DNA of 64,000 nt, taken from the NCBI GenBank assembly GCA_963826795.1, contig CAWGYT010000010.1, forward strand, positions 620,001 to 684,000, in the 5' to 3' direction. The position numbers and the translations under genes were made by a program. Each line of letters starts with the position of its first letter. Within the stretch, counting starts at the first letter, position 1. The stretch comes from CAWGYT01 sp963826795. Lineage in GTDB: Bacteria > Planctomycetota > Planctomycetia > Pirellulales > Pirellulaceae. Shown here one piece after another: positions 20,264 to 30,984 of this stretch. Under the pieces are notes generated by a model that was given only the letters and a program-made list of their open reading frames with translations, was not told the origin of the DNA and made no database searches.

Positions 20264-23200
20264 CTATCGCCGGCCGCCCAGGAATGTCCCGAGTCGCGGC
20301 AGGTCGGGGTGCGCGGCCTGACGCGGACGTTCGTCGGTTGCCTGTTCCGGGAAGAGTTGCTGTAAGGTTTCATTCAAGCCAGGAAGCACCTCTTGCGTCG
20401 TACGGGGGTCGCTGAGCGTCCCGTCGACGTGGATCTGCATGAATTGTCGGCTGGCCTCGCCCAGGAACGGCCGTACGAGCGGGCTCCACAGTTGTTCGCG
20501 GCCGACGATGGAATAGAAGTCCAGGCTCAATTCGCGATCGAGGCTCATTTCACCAATGCCCTTCAGCGTAATCGCCTCGCCGCTCAAATCAAAGCGGTCG
20601 AAATAGACATAACTGTCCCGCACATGGAAGGAAATGTCGCTGGCGGAAAAGGCCGCTCCGTCGCGTCGTCCCGATCCAAGTCGGTTCAGCAGTGCCAGGA
20701 TCAGGGGAAGTTCGTACAGATTCGCGTCGCGAAGCTGTGCGGTTCCGCTGCCTTTGAGCGTGTGTCGACCGCGTGCCGTCCCGGTCAGGAACAGCTCCAG
20801 CATCACGCGTCCGGCCAAATTCCCGCGACCCAATTGCCAGTCGCGGGCGAGAACGGACATGTCGGCTTCCGTCAGGCTCGCCTGCAGACTGAAGGAGCGA
20901 TCGGCGTCAAACAGCACCTCGGCGTTTCCGGCCAGGCGACCCTGATAGACCGAAGCGGTCACCGGAGCGCTGACGCGGTCGGCCGACTCCGGCGGCACGC
21001 GCTGTCCGAAAATGACGCGGTCCGTATCCAGCCACAAGGGCCCAGCCACGTTCGTGATTTGAATCCGCTGGGACATCACGGAGTCCAGTCGAAGATCACC
21101 GCGGGACCAGTAACGATCCCCCTGGCTTCCTCCCTCGAAGTGGACCTGCCCGAAAATGCTTTCCAGCGGCATGCCGCTGTGAAGCCGACCTTGCTCGACG
21201 TCAAGTCGGGCGTTCCAACTGGAGGTCACCGGCGCCTCGCGTGACTGGCGAGCGAATTGCATCGCACCGCTCAAGGCAAACATGCCATCGACCTGGAGTT
21301 GGCGAAGCCGCGGCCCGAGTTGGCCGGGCAACGCCCGCAGCAGCGCGTCGTCCAACTGGACCCGGTCGGCCGTCAATTCCGTCAGATTCACGATCCAGGA
21401 TCCCGACGATCGGAACTCGCCGGTCCCGTTGGTGCGTAGCGTCAGCTTGCCATGCTCAGCCGTCAGGCCGCGCAGAACCAGGGACTGGCCCCGCAAGCGT
21501 GCCTCTCCGCGGACGTTCGCCAGCTGCAGGGGAAACCAGGTCGGATTCAGACTCACCTCTTCCCCTCGATCACTGGTCTGGTCCGCTGGCCCCTGCCGAA
21601 GTTGAATGTCCAGCTCGGGACTTGCCACTTCCTTCGTTTTGTAAAGTCGGACGTCAACGTGCTGGAGTTTGCCCTGGGGACGCAATTGAGCCCAAAGCTC
21701 GCGCGCCGCAGGCGACAACGCCTGTTTCAACTCGCCGTCCAAGCTGACGTTGTCCAGGGCGAAGTCGAGTTCCAAGGGGGCGTTGGGTTCCTCCTTCCAC
21801 CATTGGCCGTCGCAACGGATCCGGCAGCCGTTGTTCCAGCCCTCCAGCTCACGGAACTTCCAGTGTCCGTCTTGAGATTCGAGTCGTCCACGCACGTTGG
21901 CGATGGGGTAGGGAAACAACGCGTAGTTGATCCACGCCTGGTCGATGGCCACGACCACGTGGGGAGGCGGACGGAGATTGGGATCGTCACGCTCGTACCG
22001 CACCCAGAATCCAACGTTGCCGCGAAGTTGCAGATCTTGTACGAAGGACGTGGCTTGCGGTGGTAACGCTCGGATCAGATCTTCGTCAATGGTCTTCCAG
22101 CGTGTCGTCTTGACTTCCCACCAACCCGTGAAACGAGGGCCCGGGGCGCGGATCGCGCCGCGCAAGGTGATCGGCGTGCCGCCGGCCGATCCCAAGAGAT
22201 CGAATGAGACCTGATTGTCGGATACCTTGATCTCGCCGCCGCAGTCAGAGATCGGATAGGGGAACTTGTGGTGCTGGAGAGAAAACTCGCGGCAATCCAA
22301 GTTCGCCGTGTAGTCGTGCCGCTGTCCGTCGAATTCCAGCTCGAGCTGACCCGAGATCCGACCGACTGCCTGAAACTTGGCCCAGGCATCGCGCAGCGAT
22401 TGCGGTAACAGATTGACCAAACGCGGCGTCAGCGGGAAGCGTTCGGCCGTCAATCGAATCCGATACGGGCTCGCCAGGTTGTACGCCGACAGCACCAGGT
22501 CGCCCTTGAGCAAGGCTTCGCCGTAGTACGCCTGCAACCGCTCGATCCAAAGCCCGTCGCGATCCAGGCCGAAATCGAATTGGAGATTGGAGATCGGTTG
22601 CGGCAGCTGAGCATCCTGCCAGCTTCCCTCTCGGAACTGTCCTTTGACCTGAAAGTCCAGTGCCTTCTGCCGCGATTTCATCCCCAGTTCGAACTCCACA
22701 TCGGCCCGACCGCGGAGCGGCGTGAAGCGGTCTGTTTGTTTTGAGAGGATCGTCGGGAGTTGCCGAGCGACATCGGCCGACCAGGCGGCGCCGAGCAGAT
22801 TGCCGCGCAGGGTCCAGGCCCCGTCGGTCGTCCGCGCGACGCCTTCCAACTGAATTCGCCGACAGAAAGATGTCCGGCACTGTCCATCAAAGGCAATCAA
22901 GACGTCCGGCAATTCCGTCCGGGCAGGTGTCGTCGTGAGGCGTTTGAGACGGCAGCGCAGCCGGAGCTCTTCGGCTTGCAAGATTTGATTGGGCCCGTCG
23001 GTTCGATCATGCAAGACGACGACCGCGTTTTCCACGGTTATCTGCGGTAGCGTCGAACTCCGACAAGGAGGTAACTCGCGCGGCATCAGCTGGCTGGCGT
23101 TCCAGCTTCCGTCCCGCTCACGTTCCAGCTGCAGCTTCAAACCGTCCACGATGACGTGACGAATTTCAAGCTTCCCCTGCAGCAGTGCCGAGATGGACGC

Positions 23201-23511
23201 GTCACAGCGAAGCGATAACGTTTCAATGTAAGCCAGCTCGTTGCGACGGTCGGCTTGGGGCATTTGCGGCTGCACGAACGACAGTTGCCCGAAACGAATC
23301 CCTTCGCCCGGCACGATCTTCGCGGAACCGATGCGAATCGTCAGCTCCGGGTACAGCTCCTTCGCACGCGACTCGACGAAGTGCCTGAGTTCCTCATCCG
23401 CGCGCCGTAGTAATAGAGCGCAGCGGCGACCCCCGCGACCAGACCGCTGAATACGATCCAGCACAACACCGACCACCCGTGGCCAAGCAAGCGTCGTGTG
23501 GGGGACGTCAT
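20264..23511 (-). CDS. Large AsmA-like membrane-anchored protein
   Basis: About 1082 residues. The N-terminus (VLCWIVFSGLVAGVAAALYYY) is a single membrane anchor, and the rest is long beta-rich periplasmic sequence with repeated patterns such as LQGKLEIRHVIVDGLKLQLERE and FSASDISFHVRDSYVYFDRF, as in AsmA/TamB-like proteins that bridge lipid traffic to the outer membrane. The N-terminal part is in a different frame; a missing G near 23401 joins it, and the start is ATG 23511. It ends 67 bases before dapF and may share its transcript. The function is inferred from architecture only. Confidence 0.7.
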
Positions 23512-23937
23512 GTAGGGACTGGACAAGGGAACCGAACGGACGTGGCGCGTGGATCCGTCCACCGCCACGGACGCGGAAAATGGTGGGCAATCGTAGGGGG
23601 AAGCGTGGGTGCGGGTCAAGACTTATGTCGCCGACTCGAAGCGGGCCGACCGTCATGGTTCAATCGGCACCACCCATCAGCCAGGCGGCAATTCAATTGA
23701 AAAATGCCCGGATTGGGGATCGGCGAGAGTTTCATCGCCCCTACGGCATGGCTATACTCTGGGTCTGTTTTTTTGCCCGAGGTGGAAAAGCTGGCTTGGC
23801 AGCAGCAAGCGGCAGGAACCCTGCGCGCGATCGCCCGGAGGCGGGATCCGGGGTCGGGGCGTGCGCGGAGCGACGAGGGAGTTTCTACCTCGCGCCACGG
23901 GTCGCGTCACGCCGAGCGGCGTTTGAGGAAATTCAAG

Positions 23938-25542
23938 ATGCTCGAAAATCGTGGAAAATTGATGTGGGCCAGCTTCTTGACCCTGATCGCAGCTGGCATG
24001 GGGTTCGGCGTGCGGACCGGGACCTTGGCCGAATGGGCCAATCAGTTTGGCTTCACGCAGGTCGAGCTGGGCACGATTACCGGAGGCGGGCTGGTCGGCT
24101 TCGGAATGGTCATCCTGGGTGCCAGTGTCTTCATCGATCGCGTCGGTTACCGCGTGATCCTGCTCCTCGCATTCCTGCTGCACGTGCTCTCCGTCGTGAT
24201 CACGCTCGGCGCAACCCCCGTCTATGCAGCCATGGGGAAGGATGCCACTTACTGGTGCCTGTACGCCGGAATCTTTATTTTCGCGATTGCCAATGGTTTG
24301 TGCGAAGCCGTCATCAACCCCTTGATCGCGAATATCTACCCGGAACGGAAAACGCACTATCTGAACATCCTCCATGCGGGTTGGCCTGGCGGGCTGATTC
24401 TGGGTGGGCTGGTCGGTTACATGTTTCTGGGGAGCAATGCCAAGGTCTCGACACTCCGCTGGGAGATCGTGCTGGGCCTGTACCTGATTCCCTGCATTTG
24501 GTATGGCGTGATCGTCCTGAAAGAGAAGTTCCCGGTGTCCGCCGTCAAACGGGCCGGGATCAGCTTCGGCCAAATGCTGGCCGAATTCGGCTCGCCGATC
24601 TTGCTATTCTTGCTGGTGCTACACGCCTGCGTGGGATATGTCGAGTTGGGGACGGACAGCTGGATCACAAACATTACCGAGGCGATGACCGGGAACGGGT
24701 TCCTGCTGTTCATCTTTGCCTCGTCGATCATGTTCGTACTGCGGTTTTTCGCCGGGCCGATCGTCGAGCGGGTCAATCCCTTGGGGCTGCTGTGTATTAG
24801 CACGGTGCTGGGCACGACCGGCCTGCTTAGTTTGAGTTTTGCGAAGACGGCCGCCATGGCCTGGATTGCGGTGACCATCTACGGGTTCGGTAAGACCTTT
24901 CTCTGGCCCACCATGTTGGGCATCGTGGGCGAGCGATTTCCGCGGGGAGGGGCGCTGACGATGGGGGTGATTGGCGGCGTCGGGATGCTCTCGGCCGGTC
25001 TGCTCGGAGGACCCGGGATTGGCTACAAGCAGGACTACTATGCGTCATCGCATCTGAAGGAGTTAAGTCCGGCAGCTTACGAGCGATACGCGGCCGAGGG
25101 CGAAAACGGCTTTCTGTTCTTCCCCAAGGTGCGCGGACTCGATGGTCAGAAAGTCGGCGTCCTGCTGGATGATAAAGGGCCCGCCGCAACCCTGAAGCAG
25201 GACATCAAGATCTTCCAGGAACAGGTCGTGCGGGTTCCGCGGAGCCTGATCGATCTGGATCTGTGGTGGGTCGAAACGGCCGAGGAGTATCAGGTCGAGG
25301 ACAAGCAACCGGTGGAGGAATCGAAAATCTTTGGCGGTCTGATGGCCCTGCGGCTCACCGCCGCCGTGCCGGCCTTCATGTTCCTGGGCTACTTGATCTT
25401 GGTGCTCTACTTCCGATCTCGCGGTGGCTACACCACGGTCGAGATCGACGCCGACGGAGTTCTGCGCGAGTCGCGGCATCACCCCTCCGCCGAAGAGGCA
25501 CTGGAGACCGGTGAGCGGGGTCCGACCTCCGGCCAGGCGTGA
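23938..25542 (+). CDS. MFS transporter
   Basis: 534 residues from ATG 23938, with GAGG about 10 bases upstream; the open frame extends farther 5' but that part is non-coding in character. Twelve hydrophobic segments are recognisable, starting at LMWASFLTLIAAGMGFGV, with the family motif after segment two replaced by a weak FIDRVGYR. A hydrophilic insert of about 100 residues (YYASSHLKELSPAAYERYA onward) sits before the last membrane segment pair, common in planctomycete sugar-type permeases. Substrate unknown; resemblance to fucose permease-like carriers is only general. The 3' end runs into a repeat cluster. Confidence 0.8.
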   Translation: MLENRGKLMWASFLTLIAAGMGFGVRTGTLAEWANQFGFTQVELGTITGGGLVGFGMVILGASVFIDRVGYRVILLLAFLLHVLSVVITLGATPVYAAMGKDATYWCLYAGIFIFAIANGLCEAVINPLIANIYPERKTHYLNILHAGWPGGLILGGLVGYMFLGSNAKVSTLRWEIVLGLYLIPCIWYGVIVLKEKFPVSAVKRAGISFGQMLAEFGSPILLFLLVLHACVGYVELGTDSWITNITEAMTGNGFLLFIFASSIMFVLRFFAGPIVERVNPLGLLCISTVLGTTGLLSLSFAKTAAMAWIAVTIYGFGKTFLWPTMLGIVGERFPRGGALTMGVIGGVGMLSAGLLGGPGIGYKQDYYASSHLKELSPAAYERYAAEGENGFLFFPKVRGLDGQKVGVLLDDKGPAATLKQDIKIFQEQVVRVPRSLIDLDLWWVETAEEYQVEDKQPVEESKIFGGLMALRLTAAVPAFMFLGYLILVLYFRSRGGYTTVEIDADGVLRESRHHPSAEEALETGERGPTSGQA

Positions 25543-25599
25543 CGCCAGCAAGTCGTCCGAAAAAAAAACGCCGGTGTGCCCCTGGGCTCCGGCCCGCGA

Positions 25600-26100
25600 T
25601 CCCCGAGCGACCTCTCCCGGCCTCGGGCGAGGTGACATGGCCCGCCGCGAGAGGTGACATCGCCCTGTCCCTTCTCCCCAGCGCGGGAGAAGGTGGCCGA
25701 AGGCCGGATGAGGGGGCTCGAGCGTCGCCGCCAGACTCTCAACCCTCACGAGCCCTCACCCGCTGCTCCGCAGCGACCTCTCCCGGCCCCGGGAGAGGTG
25801 ACACACCGCATGTCCCTTCTCCCCGGCGGGAGAAGGTGGCCGAAGGCCGGATGAGGGGGCGGGCGCCCTGTCAAACGCTCGACCCTCACCCGCTCGGCTC
25901 CCGCCCGCGGGACCCGCAGCGACCTCTCCCGGCCCCGGGAGAGGTGACACAATCCTGTCCCTTCTCCCAGCGCGGGAGAAGGTGGCCGGAGGCCGGATGA
26001 GGGGGCCACGGCTCCGCCGCCGAACGCTCAACCCTCAACCGCCCCGTCCGCGCAGGCGGGCCCCGAGCGACCTCTCCCGGCCTCGGGCGAGGTGACCCGA
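25600..26100. repeat. Cluster of GC-rich palindromic intergenic repeats, three full and one partial copies
   Basis: Each copy contains CGACCTCTCCCGGCC-CGGGAGAGGTGACA (a strong hairpin), then CTTCTCCC-GCGGGAGAAGG, then GTGGCCGAAGGCCGGATGAG. Copies begin near 25607, 25776, 25920 and 26066. The same sequence units, in the opposite orientation, form the array at 62.8-63.7 kb. Such elements are widespread in GC-rich genomes and give rise to spurious frames with the phrase PHPAFGHLLP. They fill the gap between the MFS gene and tilS and overlap the tilS 3' end. Confidence 0.85.
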
Positions 26101-27104
26101 TCCGACGCATCCTGCCGCGTCACGTTGGCCAGCGCGGCGTCCACTCGCAGTTCAATGCCCCCTGGCAAGTCGAATCGTGCGTCTGCGTTTTCCGCAATGG
26201 CACAGGCGAGCCGCTGCCAGTGGGCGCGCGTCATCGCCTGCTGGGGCCAGCCTTGCCGGCGCCACAGCCCCACCATGGCCTCCCGGCGCAAAGGCTCGGA
26301 GGCAGCCTTCAGGGGCGTGCGCTCCAGCTGGGCGGATTGCCGATCCCGGCGAATGAGGCTCGCATCCAGCAGCTCCTCGGCCAGCCGCTCCAGGACCTCT
26401 TGCGCCTCGCAGGCGGCGGTTGCCAGACGACGAAGCGATTCCCGCACGCCGGGATGATACCGGTCCGCCAACAACGGTAGCAGCTCGTGGCGGATTCGGT
26501 TTCGGAGGAAGTCAAGGCAGTCGTTGTGCGGATCATGGCGTGCCGCCTGACCGAGCTCGGCCAGGTAGCCTTCCACCTCGGCGCGCGTCACGTCCAGCAG
26601 GGGACGCACCAGGGTGACTGCGGGCGAGGCAACTCGGATTCGCGGAATGCCGCTTAAGCCCCCCAGTCCGGTTCCACGCAGGATGTGATGCAGAACCGTC
26701 TCCGTCTGATCGTCCGCCGTGTGAGCGGTGACCACGTAGCGGGCCCCCACGGCTTCCGCCGTGGTCACCAAGAACTCGTACCGCCGCCGGCGGGCCGCCG
26801 ATTCAAGGCCTTCGCCCCCAACCTCCAAGGCCAGCTGACCGGGTTCGGCACGCCCGACGTGGCACGCCAATTCCCACACCCGGCAAAGCTGGCGCACGAA
26901 TTCCGCGTCCTGTGCCGATTCCGCGCCTCGCAATTGGTGATCGAAATGGGCCACCGCCAATCGCCGGGGATCGGCATGGGTGGCGAGCAACAACCGGACG
27001 AGCGCGACGCTGTCCGGCCCGCCTGAGCAGGCGATCACGATCCGCGCGGCGCTCCAGTCGGGCAGGGACCAACTTCGGGCGAAACGTTCCTGTAACCGAT
27101 TCAC
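26028..27104 (-). CDS. tilS: tRNA(Ile)-lysidine synthase
   Basis: Modifies C34 of the CAU-anticodon tRNA-Ile to lysidine using ATP and lysine. The PP-loop motif is IACSGGPDSVALVRLLL near the N-terminus; then VAHFDHQLRGAES, ESAARRRRYEFL, VTAHTADDQTETVLHHILRGTGLGGLSG, and FLRNRIRHELLPLL. The start is taken as GTG 27104 (about 358 residues); upstream in-frame codons look non-coding. The last 30 residues (from VTSPEAGRGRSG) are encoded by a palindromic repeat, so the true stop may have been lost or moved by repeat insertion. Single copy and normally essential. Confidence 0.9.
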   Translation of the reverse strand: MNRLQERFARSWSLPDWSAARIVIACSGGPDSVALVRLLLATHADPRRLAVAHFDHQLRGAESAQDAEFVRQLCRVWELACHVGRAEPGQLALEVGGEGLESAARRRRYEFLVTTAEAVGARYVVTAHTADDQTETVLHHILRGTGLGGLSGIPRIRVASPAVTLVRPLLDVTRAEVEGYLAELGQAARHDPHNDCLDFLRNRIRHELLPLLADRYHPGVRESLRRLATAACEAQEVLERLAEELLDASLIRRDRQSAQLERTPLKAASEPLRREAMVGLWRRQGWPQQAMTRAHWQRLACAIAENADARFDLPGGIELRVDAALANVTRQDASDRVTSPEAGRGRSGPACADGAVEG

Positions 27105-28170
27105 GACGCACTGATTCCGCTGAAATGCGTTAATTGGGAAGGGAAGGGAGGAATAAGCGAGCGGCGAGGGACGGATTCGATGCGGCCCGGGTATCGACCC
27201 GCGTTGCAGTTTACACAGCCTCTGGTAACATACGGCGTCAGGCGTGCCGTCTTCTTTTGGGGGTCCGGCATGTCCAACGTTATGGTGATAGCCGAACGCC
27301 GCAGGCACAAGCGTGCAAGGGGTGCTCGGATGGTTCAAAGATGACCGGAATGACAAGTTGACAACCAGTTAGGGATTTTGGCGTTGAGCGGAAGTTCGAT
27401 CAACGAGTGCTGGGCCGCGCCCTGGTGGCTGGCGTTTTGCTACCGCTTGCTGAGCTGGCGTGGGCTGCTGGACGTCGTCCGCACTGGACCCGCGCGGCGC
27501 ACGCCGCTTGGGCAAGCGCCGCTTGGGCACGGACGCGGCTGGAGCCGCTTTGTCGATTGGACGGTTGCTCGCTGTGTGGGCTTGCGACGAATCGGGGCCG
27601 CAGGCACTTGTTCTTGCGGCGGGGCTGCCGGACGTCGCTCGTCCGACGAACGGCCTTTCGGATGGACTTGGCTTGCCGCAGCTTCGGCTGGGTTGGGCGA
27701 CCAACGGGGCCGATCTGGGCGGTGTGTCGCGGGCGATGTGCTTCCGTCCGCGCCGCGGACTGCGTTGCGTCGTACGACGGGAGGCGCCGTCTCGTGCAGC
27801 TGGACGACGCGCGTCGCGTCGCACTCGTTTTCCACACGCGGGGCAGTTGGCGGTCGCAGCGCACGGTCGATCGGCGGTGAGGGCCTGGTCCGGGGCCGGT
27901 TCTCGCCGGACGACGCGCTCGTTTCCAAGTTCGACGTCGGCTTGTCTTCCTTGCTGCGTGACGCAGGTCTCCTTTTCAAGGTCTCTTGAACCTTTCGACT
28001 TCTCTCGCTCGTTACGCGTCGGTTCGTGCGGCATCTGGGCCGTGGGGGCTGCCGTGTGCGACCGTGCACCGACCGACCTGTTCGGGTTCAGGCCTCGCAC
28101 CGAACCTGCTCGGTTCGCCCGATTGACGTGGCGACTGTTGGCCGGGCGACTTTTCGAGAAGGAGATCAAC
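27105..28170. other. Gap of about 1.07 kb upstream of rny; no gene supported
   Basis: Between divergent tilS and rny. A possible sigma70-type promoter on the plus strand is TTGCAG-16-TAACAT at about 27203-27230. From 27378 on the sequence is strikingly GC-rich with stop-free stretches on both strands, giving Arg/Pro/Ser-rich translations on the minus strand and Arg/Gly/Trp-rich ones on the plus strand. None has a convincing start, ribosome site or family match. A 24-codon frame at 27270-27344 starts after GGGGGTCC. It may be a long 5' leader or a decayed, frameshifted gene. Confidence 0.5.
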
Positions 28171-29754
28171 GTGAGTGACTCGATCTTGATCGCCGCCACT
28201 CTGAATCCGGCGGTGGTATCCGCGGCGAGCGCGTTTGCGGGCGCTGTGCTGTCGTTTGTGGCGGTCAAGCTCTTGGACCGTCTCCGCCGCAAGGATGCCG
28301 AATCGGAGGCTCGAACAATCTTGGAGCGAGCCAAACTCGATGCGGCCAGTCTCGTCAAAGAGGCCCAGCTCAAGCTGAAGGAAGAGAGCATTCAGCTGAA
28401 GGCGGAAATGGATCGGGAGTTTGGCAAGCAGCGCGACCAGATTCGCGAACGCGAGCGATCACTGGATAAACGTCAGGAGGCGACCGAGCAGCAAGCGGAG
28501 CACTTGCGTAAGCAGGAGCGGATCGTTGAGGCGACGCAACGGCGGTTGACCGACAAGATTGGCTCGGCCGACAAACGCAACGAAGAGCTGCAGAATTTGA
28601 TCCAGCGACAGCGACAGATGCTGCATGATCTGAGCGGCTTGAGTCGCGAGGAGGCCACGAGTCGCCTGTTGGGGATGCTCGAAACGGAATTGCAACGCGA
28701 AACGGGCGGAGTCATCTTGCGGCATCAAAAGAAGATCGAAGAAACGTGCCGCGCCCAGGCCCGGGAACTGATGATTACGACGCTCCAACGCTATGCCGCT
28801 GCGCACACCGCGGAATCGACCACCAGCAGTGTCGATATTCCCAATGACGAGATGAAGGGTCGGATTATTGGCCGCGAGGGTCGCAACATTCGAGCTTTCG
28901 AAAAGGAGACAGGAGTTGACGTGATCATCGACGATACGCCTGGCGTCGTCATCGTCAGCGCTTTCGACCCTGTTCGCCGCGAAGTGGCTCGCCAGTCCTT
29001 GATCAAGTTGATCGCCGACGGCCGAATCCACCCTTCCCGCATCGAAGAAGTCGCGGCGGAAACTCGCAATGAAATCGAACAGTACATCCAAAAACAGGGC
29101 GAAGAGGCCGCGCAAGAAGCCGACGTGCACGGACTCCATCCGCGGATCCTGAATCTGTTGGGGCGGCTCTGCTTCCGCACTAGCTACAGCCAGAATGTGC
29201 TACGTCACTCAATCGAAGTCGCGTTCCTCACCGGGATGCTTGCCGAGATGGTCGGCCTGGACGGCGCACTCGCGCGACGCTGTGGACTGCTGCACGACAT
29301 CGGCAAGGCCGCTGATCACGACCTCGAAGGAGGACATCCCAAGATCGGTGCCGATTTGCTCAAGCGTCACGGCGAGGGACCGGAAGTTGTCCACGCCGCG
29401 GCCGGCCATCATGACGAAATCGTGATCGAGCACCCGTACACGGTGCTGGTCGCGACCGCCGATGCGTGCAGTGCCTCGCGACCAGGTGCACGCCGCGAGA
29501 CGCTCGAGCGATACATCAAACGCATGGAGGAACTGGAGTCGATTGCGAGCGGCTTCGAGGGAGTCGATCAGGCTTTCGCCATCCAGGCGGGTCGCGAGCT
29601 GCGCGTCATCGCCAATGCCCGCCAGACCAGTGACGAAGCCGCCGCGAAAATCTCGCGCGATATCGCCAAGGCGTTCGAAGAACGGTTGACTTATCCCGGA
29701 GAAATTAAGGTGACGGTCGTCCGCGAATCCCGCTTCACCGAAATCGCGCGCTGA
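28171..29754 (+). CDS. rny: Ribonuclease Y
   Basis: Endoribonuclease that starts mRNA decay at the membrane. 527 residues from GTG 28171, with GAGAAGGAG just upstream. An N-terminal membrane anchor (about 12-32) is followed by a long coiled coil, a KH domain (NDEMKGRIIGREGRNIRAFEKETGVD), and an HD domain with HSIEVAFLTG, LLHDIGKAADHDLEG and HHDEI. Full length and intact. The open frame upstream of the GTG is longer but lacks protein-like sequence. It is followed by the YmdB-like gene, the pairing seen in Firmicutes. Confidence 0.97.
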   Translation: MSDSILIAATLNPAVVSAASAFAGAVLSFVAVKLLDRLRRKDAESEARTILERAKLDAASLVKEAQLKLKEESIQLKAEMDREFGKQRDQIRERERSLDKRQEATEQQAEHLRKQERIVEATQRRLTDKIGSADKRNEELQNLIQRQRQMLHDLSGLSREEATSRLLGMLETELQRETGGVILRHQKKIEETCRAQARELMITTLQRYAAAHTAESTTSSVDIPNDEMKGRIIGREGRNIRAFEKETGVDVIIDDTPGVVIVSAFDPVRREVARQSLIKLIADGRIHPSRIEEVAAETRNEIEQYIQKQGEEAAQEADVHGLHPRILNLLGRLCFRTSYSQNVLRHSIEVAFLTGMLAEMVGLDGALARRCGLLHDIGKAADHDLEGGHPKIGADLLKRHGEGPEVVHAAAGHHDEIVIEHPYTVLVATADACSASRPGARRETLERYIKRMEELESIASGFEGVDQAFAIQAGRELRVIANARQTSDEAAAKISRDIAKAFEERLTYPGEIKVTVVRESRFTEIAR

Positions 29755-29877
29755 CCGCGCCGGAACCGAGCAGTCCCGGCCACACGGTCCTTCGCTCGCA
29801 CGAACGTCGGATCCCTCTCACGTCCAACCTCTCAAAACAGTCATTCGATGGCTGGGAACTCGTAAGGGTCATTTCGC

Positions 29878-30699
29878 GTGCGGATTTTGCACCTTGGCGA
29901 TATCGTGGGCAAGCCGGGACGGCAGATTGTCGTACAGTCCGTGGCGGAACTGAAGCGGCGTTATCGACTGAACTTGGTCATCGCGAATGCCGAAAACATC
30001 GCCGGCGGCTCGGGAATCACGCCTCAGATCTACCGTGAGCTGATCGCGGCCGGTGTCGATTGCGTGACGCTGGGCGATCATATCTACCGGCGCCGTGAAA
30101 TCTACTCCGTGCTGGAGACTGACGAACGGATCGTCAAGCCGGCCAATTATCCCGCGTCCGCACCCGGGAAGCCGTGGACCGTTGTGCAGGCCGACAATGG
30201 CGTCGCCGTCGCCGTCTTCAGCCTCTTGGGACGTGTCTTCATGAGGCCCGTGGATTGTCCCTGGAACGCCGCCGATCGGGTGCTGGCCGAAATCCCCTCG
30301 GAGGTTCGCGTCCGTTGGCTGGACTTTCACGCGGAGGCCACGAGCGATATGCAGTTGATGGGGCACTACCTCGACGGACGAGTCACTGCCGTTCTCGGAA
30401 CGCACACCCACGTGACGACCGCCGATGAACGAATCCTCCCTCGCGGAACCGCGTTTCAGTGCGATATCGGGATGACGGGGCCTCATGACAGTATTCTGGG
30501 TCGGCGCGTCGAATGCGTATTGGAAACAACCCGCACGTTTCGGCCCACTCAGTTCGAAGTCGCCAGCGGCGACGTGCGCCTTTCCGCGACTTTGGTCGAA
30601 CTGGATGAAGCGACCGGCCTGGCAACTTCGATCCAACGCCTCTGCGTCAAAAACGAAGAAGTCCGCCAATGGTTGCAGTCAGCGCCGGGCGAACGCTAA
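29878..30699 (+). CDS. YmdB-type metallophosphoesterase (TIGR00282)
   Basis: 273 residues from GTG 29878. Metal-binding motifs of the family are seen in order: LHLGDIVGKPGRQ, IANAENIAGGSGIT, LGDHIYRRRE (usually GNH or GDH), VDFHAEATS-like LDFHAEATSDM, and LGTHTHVTTADERIL, ending with DIGMTGPHDSILG. The family hydrolyses 2',3'-cyclic nucleotides in B. subtilis. It lies 123 bases downstream of rny, as in many bacteria. The frame is intact. Confidence 0.92.
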   Translation: MRILHLGDIVGKPGRQIVVQSVAELKRRYRLNLVIANAENIAGGSGITPQIYRELIAAGVDCVTLGDHIYRRREIYSVLETDERIVKPANYPASAPGKPWTVVQADNGVAVAVFSLLGRVFMRPVDCPWNAADRVLAEIPSEVRVRWLDFHAEATSDMQLMGHYLDGRVTAVLGTHTHVTTADERILPRGTAFQCDIGMTGPHDSILGRRVECVLETTRTFRPTQFEVASGDVRLSATLVELDEATGLATSIQRLCVKNEEVRQWLQSAPGER

Positions 30700-30984
30700 A
30701 CGCGTCGGGGGCTGCTGAGCGTTGCCATCGTTCGAGTGCTCGCAGATGGCGTCTGATCCGCCGCAAGTCGGCGACACCATCGCCTGTCACGCGACCGCCG
30801 ATCCGAGCCCCTGCCGATCGCACATGGAGTGGAGTACTGCGCGATGGTTTGGGCCGCATTGACACGTTTTTCTTGGTTCGTTAGAGTCGGTCGATCATTT
30901 GGAGCGGCGGGCCACATTCGTTCACCTTCTTGTTTCCCGCTCGGCCGCACTTCCCAGACTTCAACAGCAAAGTCGATCCTGGAA
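30700..30984. other. Intergenic region, nothing recognised
   Basis: 285 bases between the YmdB-type gene and the esterase-like gene, with no convincing start signal or RNA. A promoter for the esterase gene may lie here but I see no clear boxes. Confidence 0.4.

Noticed and set aside
27369..28391. A 340-codon minus-strand frame overlapping the rny start
   Set aside because: Arg/Pro/Ser-rich translation without motifs; its 5' part is antisense to the well-supported N-terminus of RNase Y.
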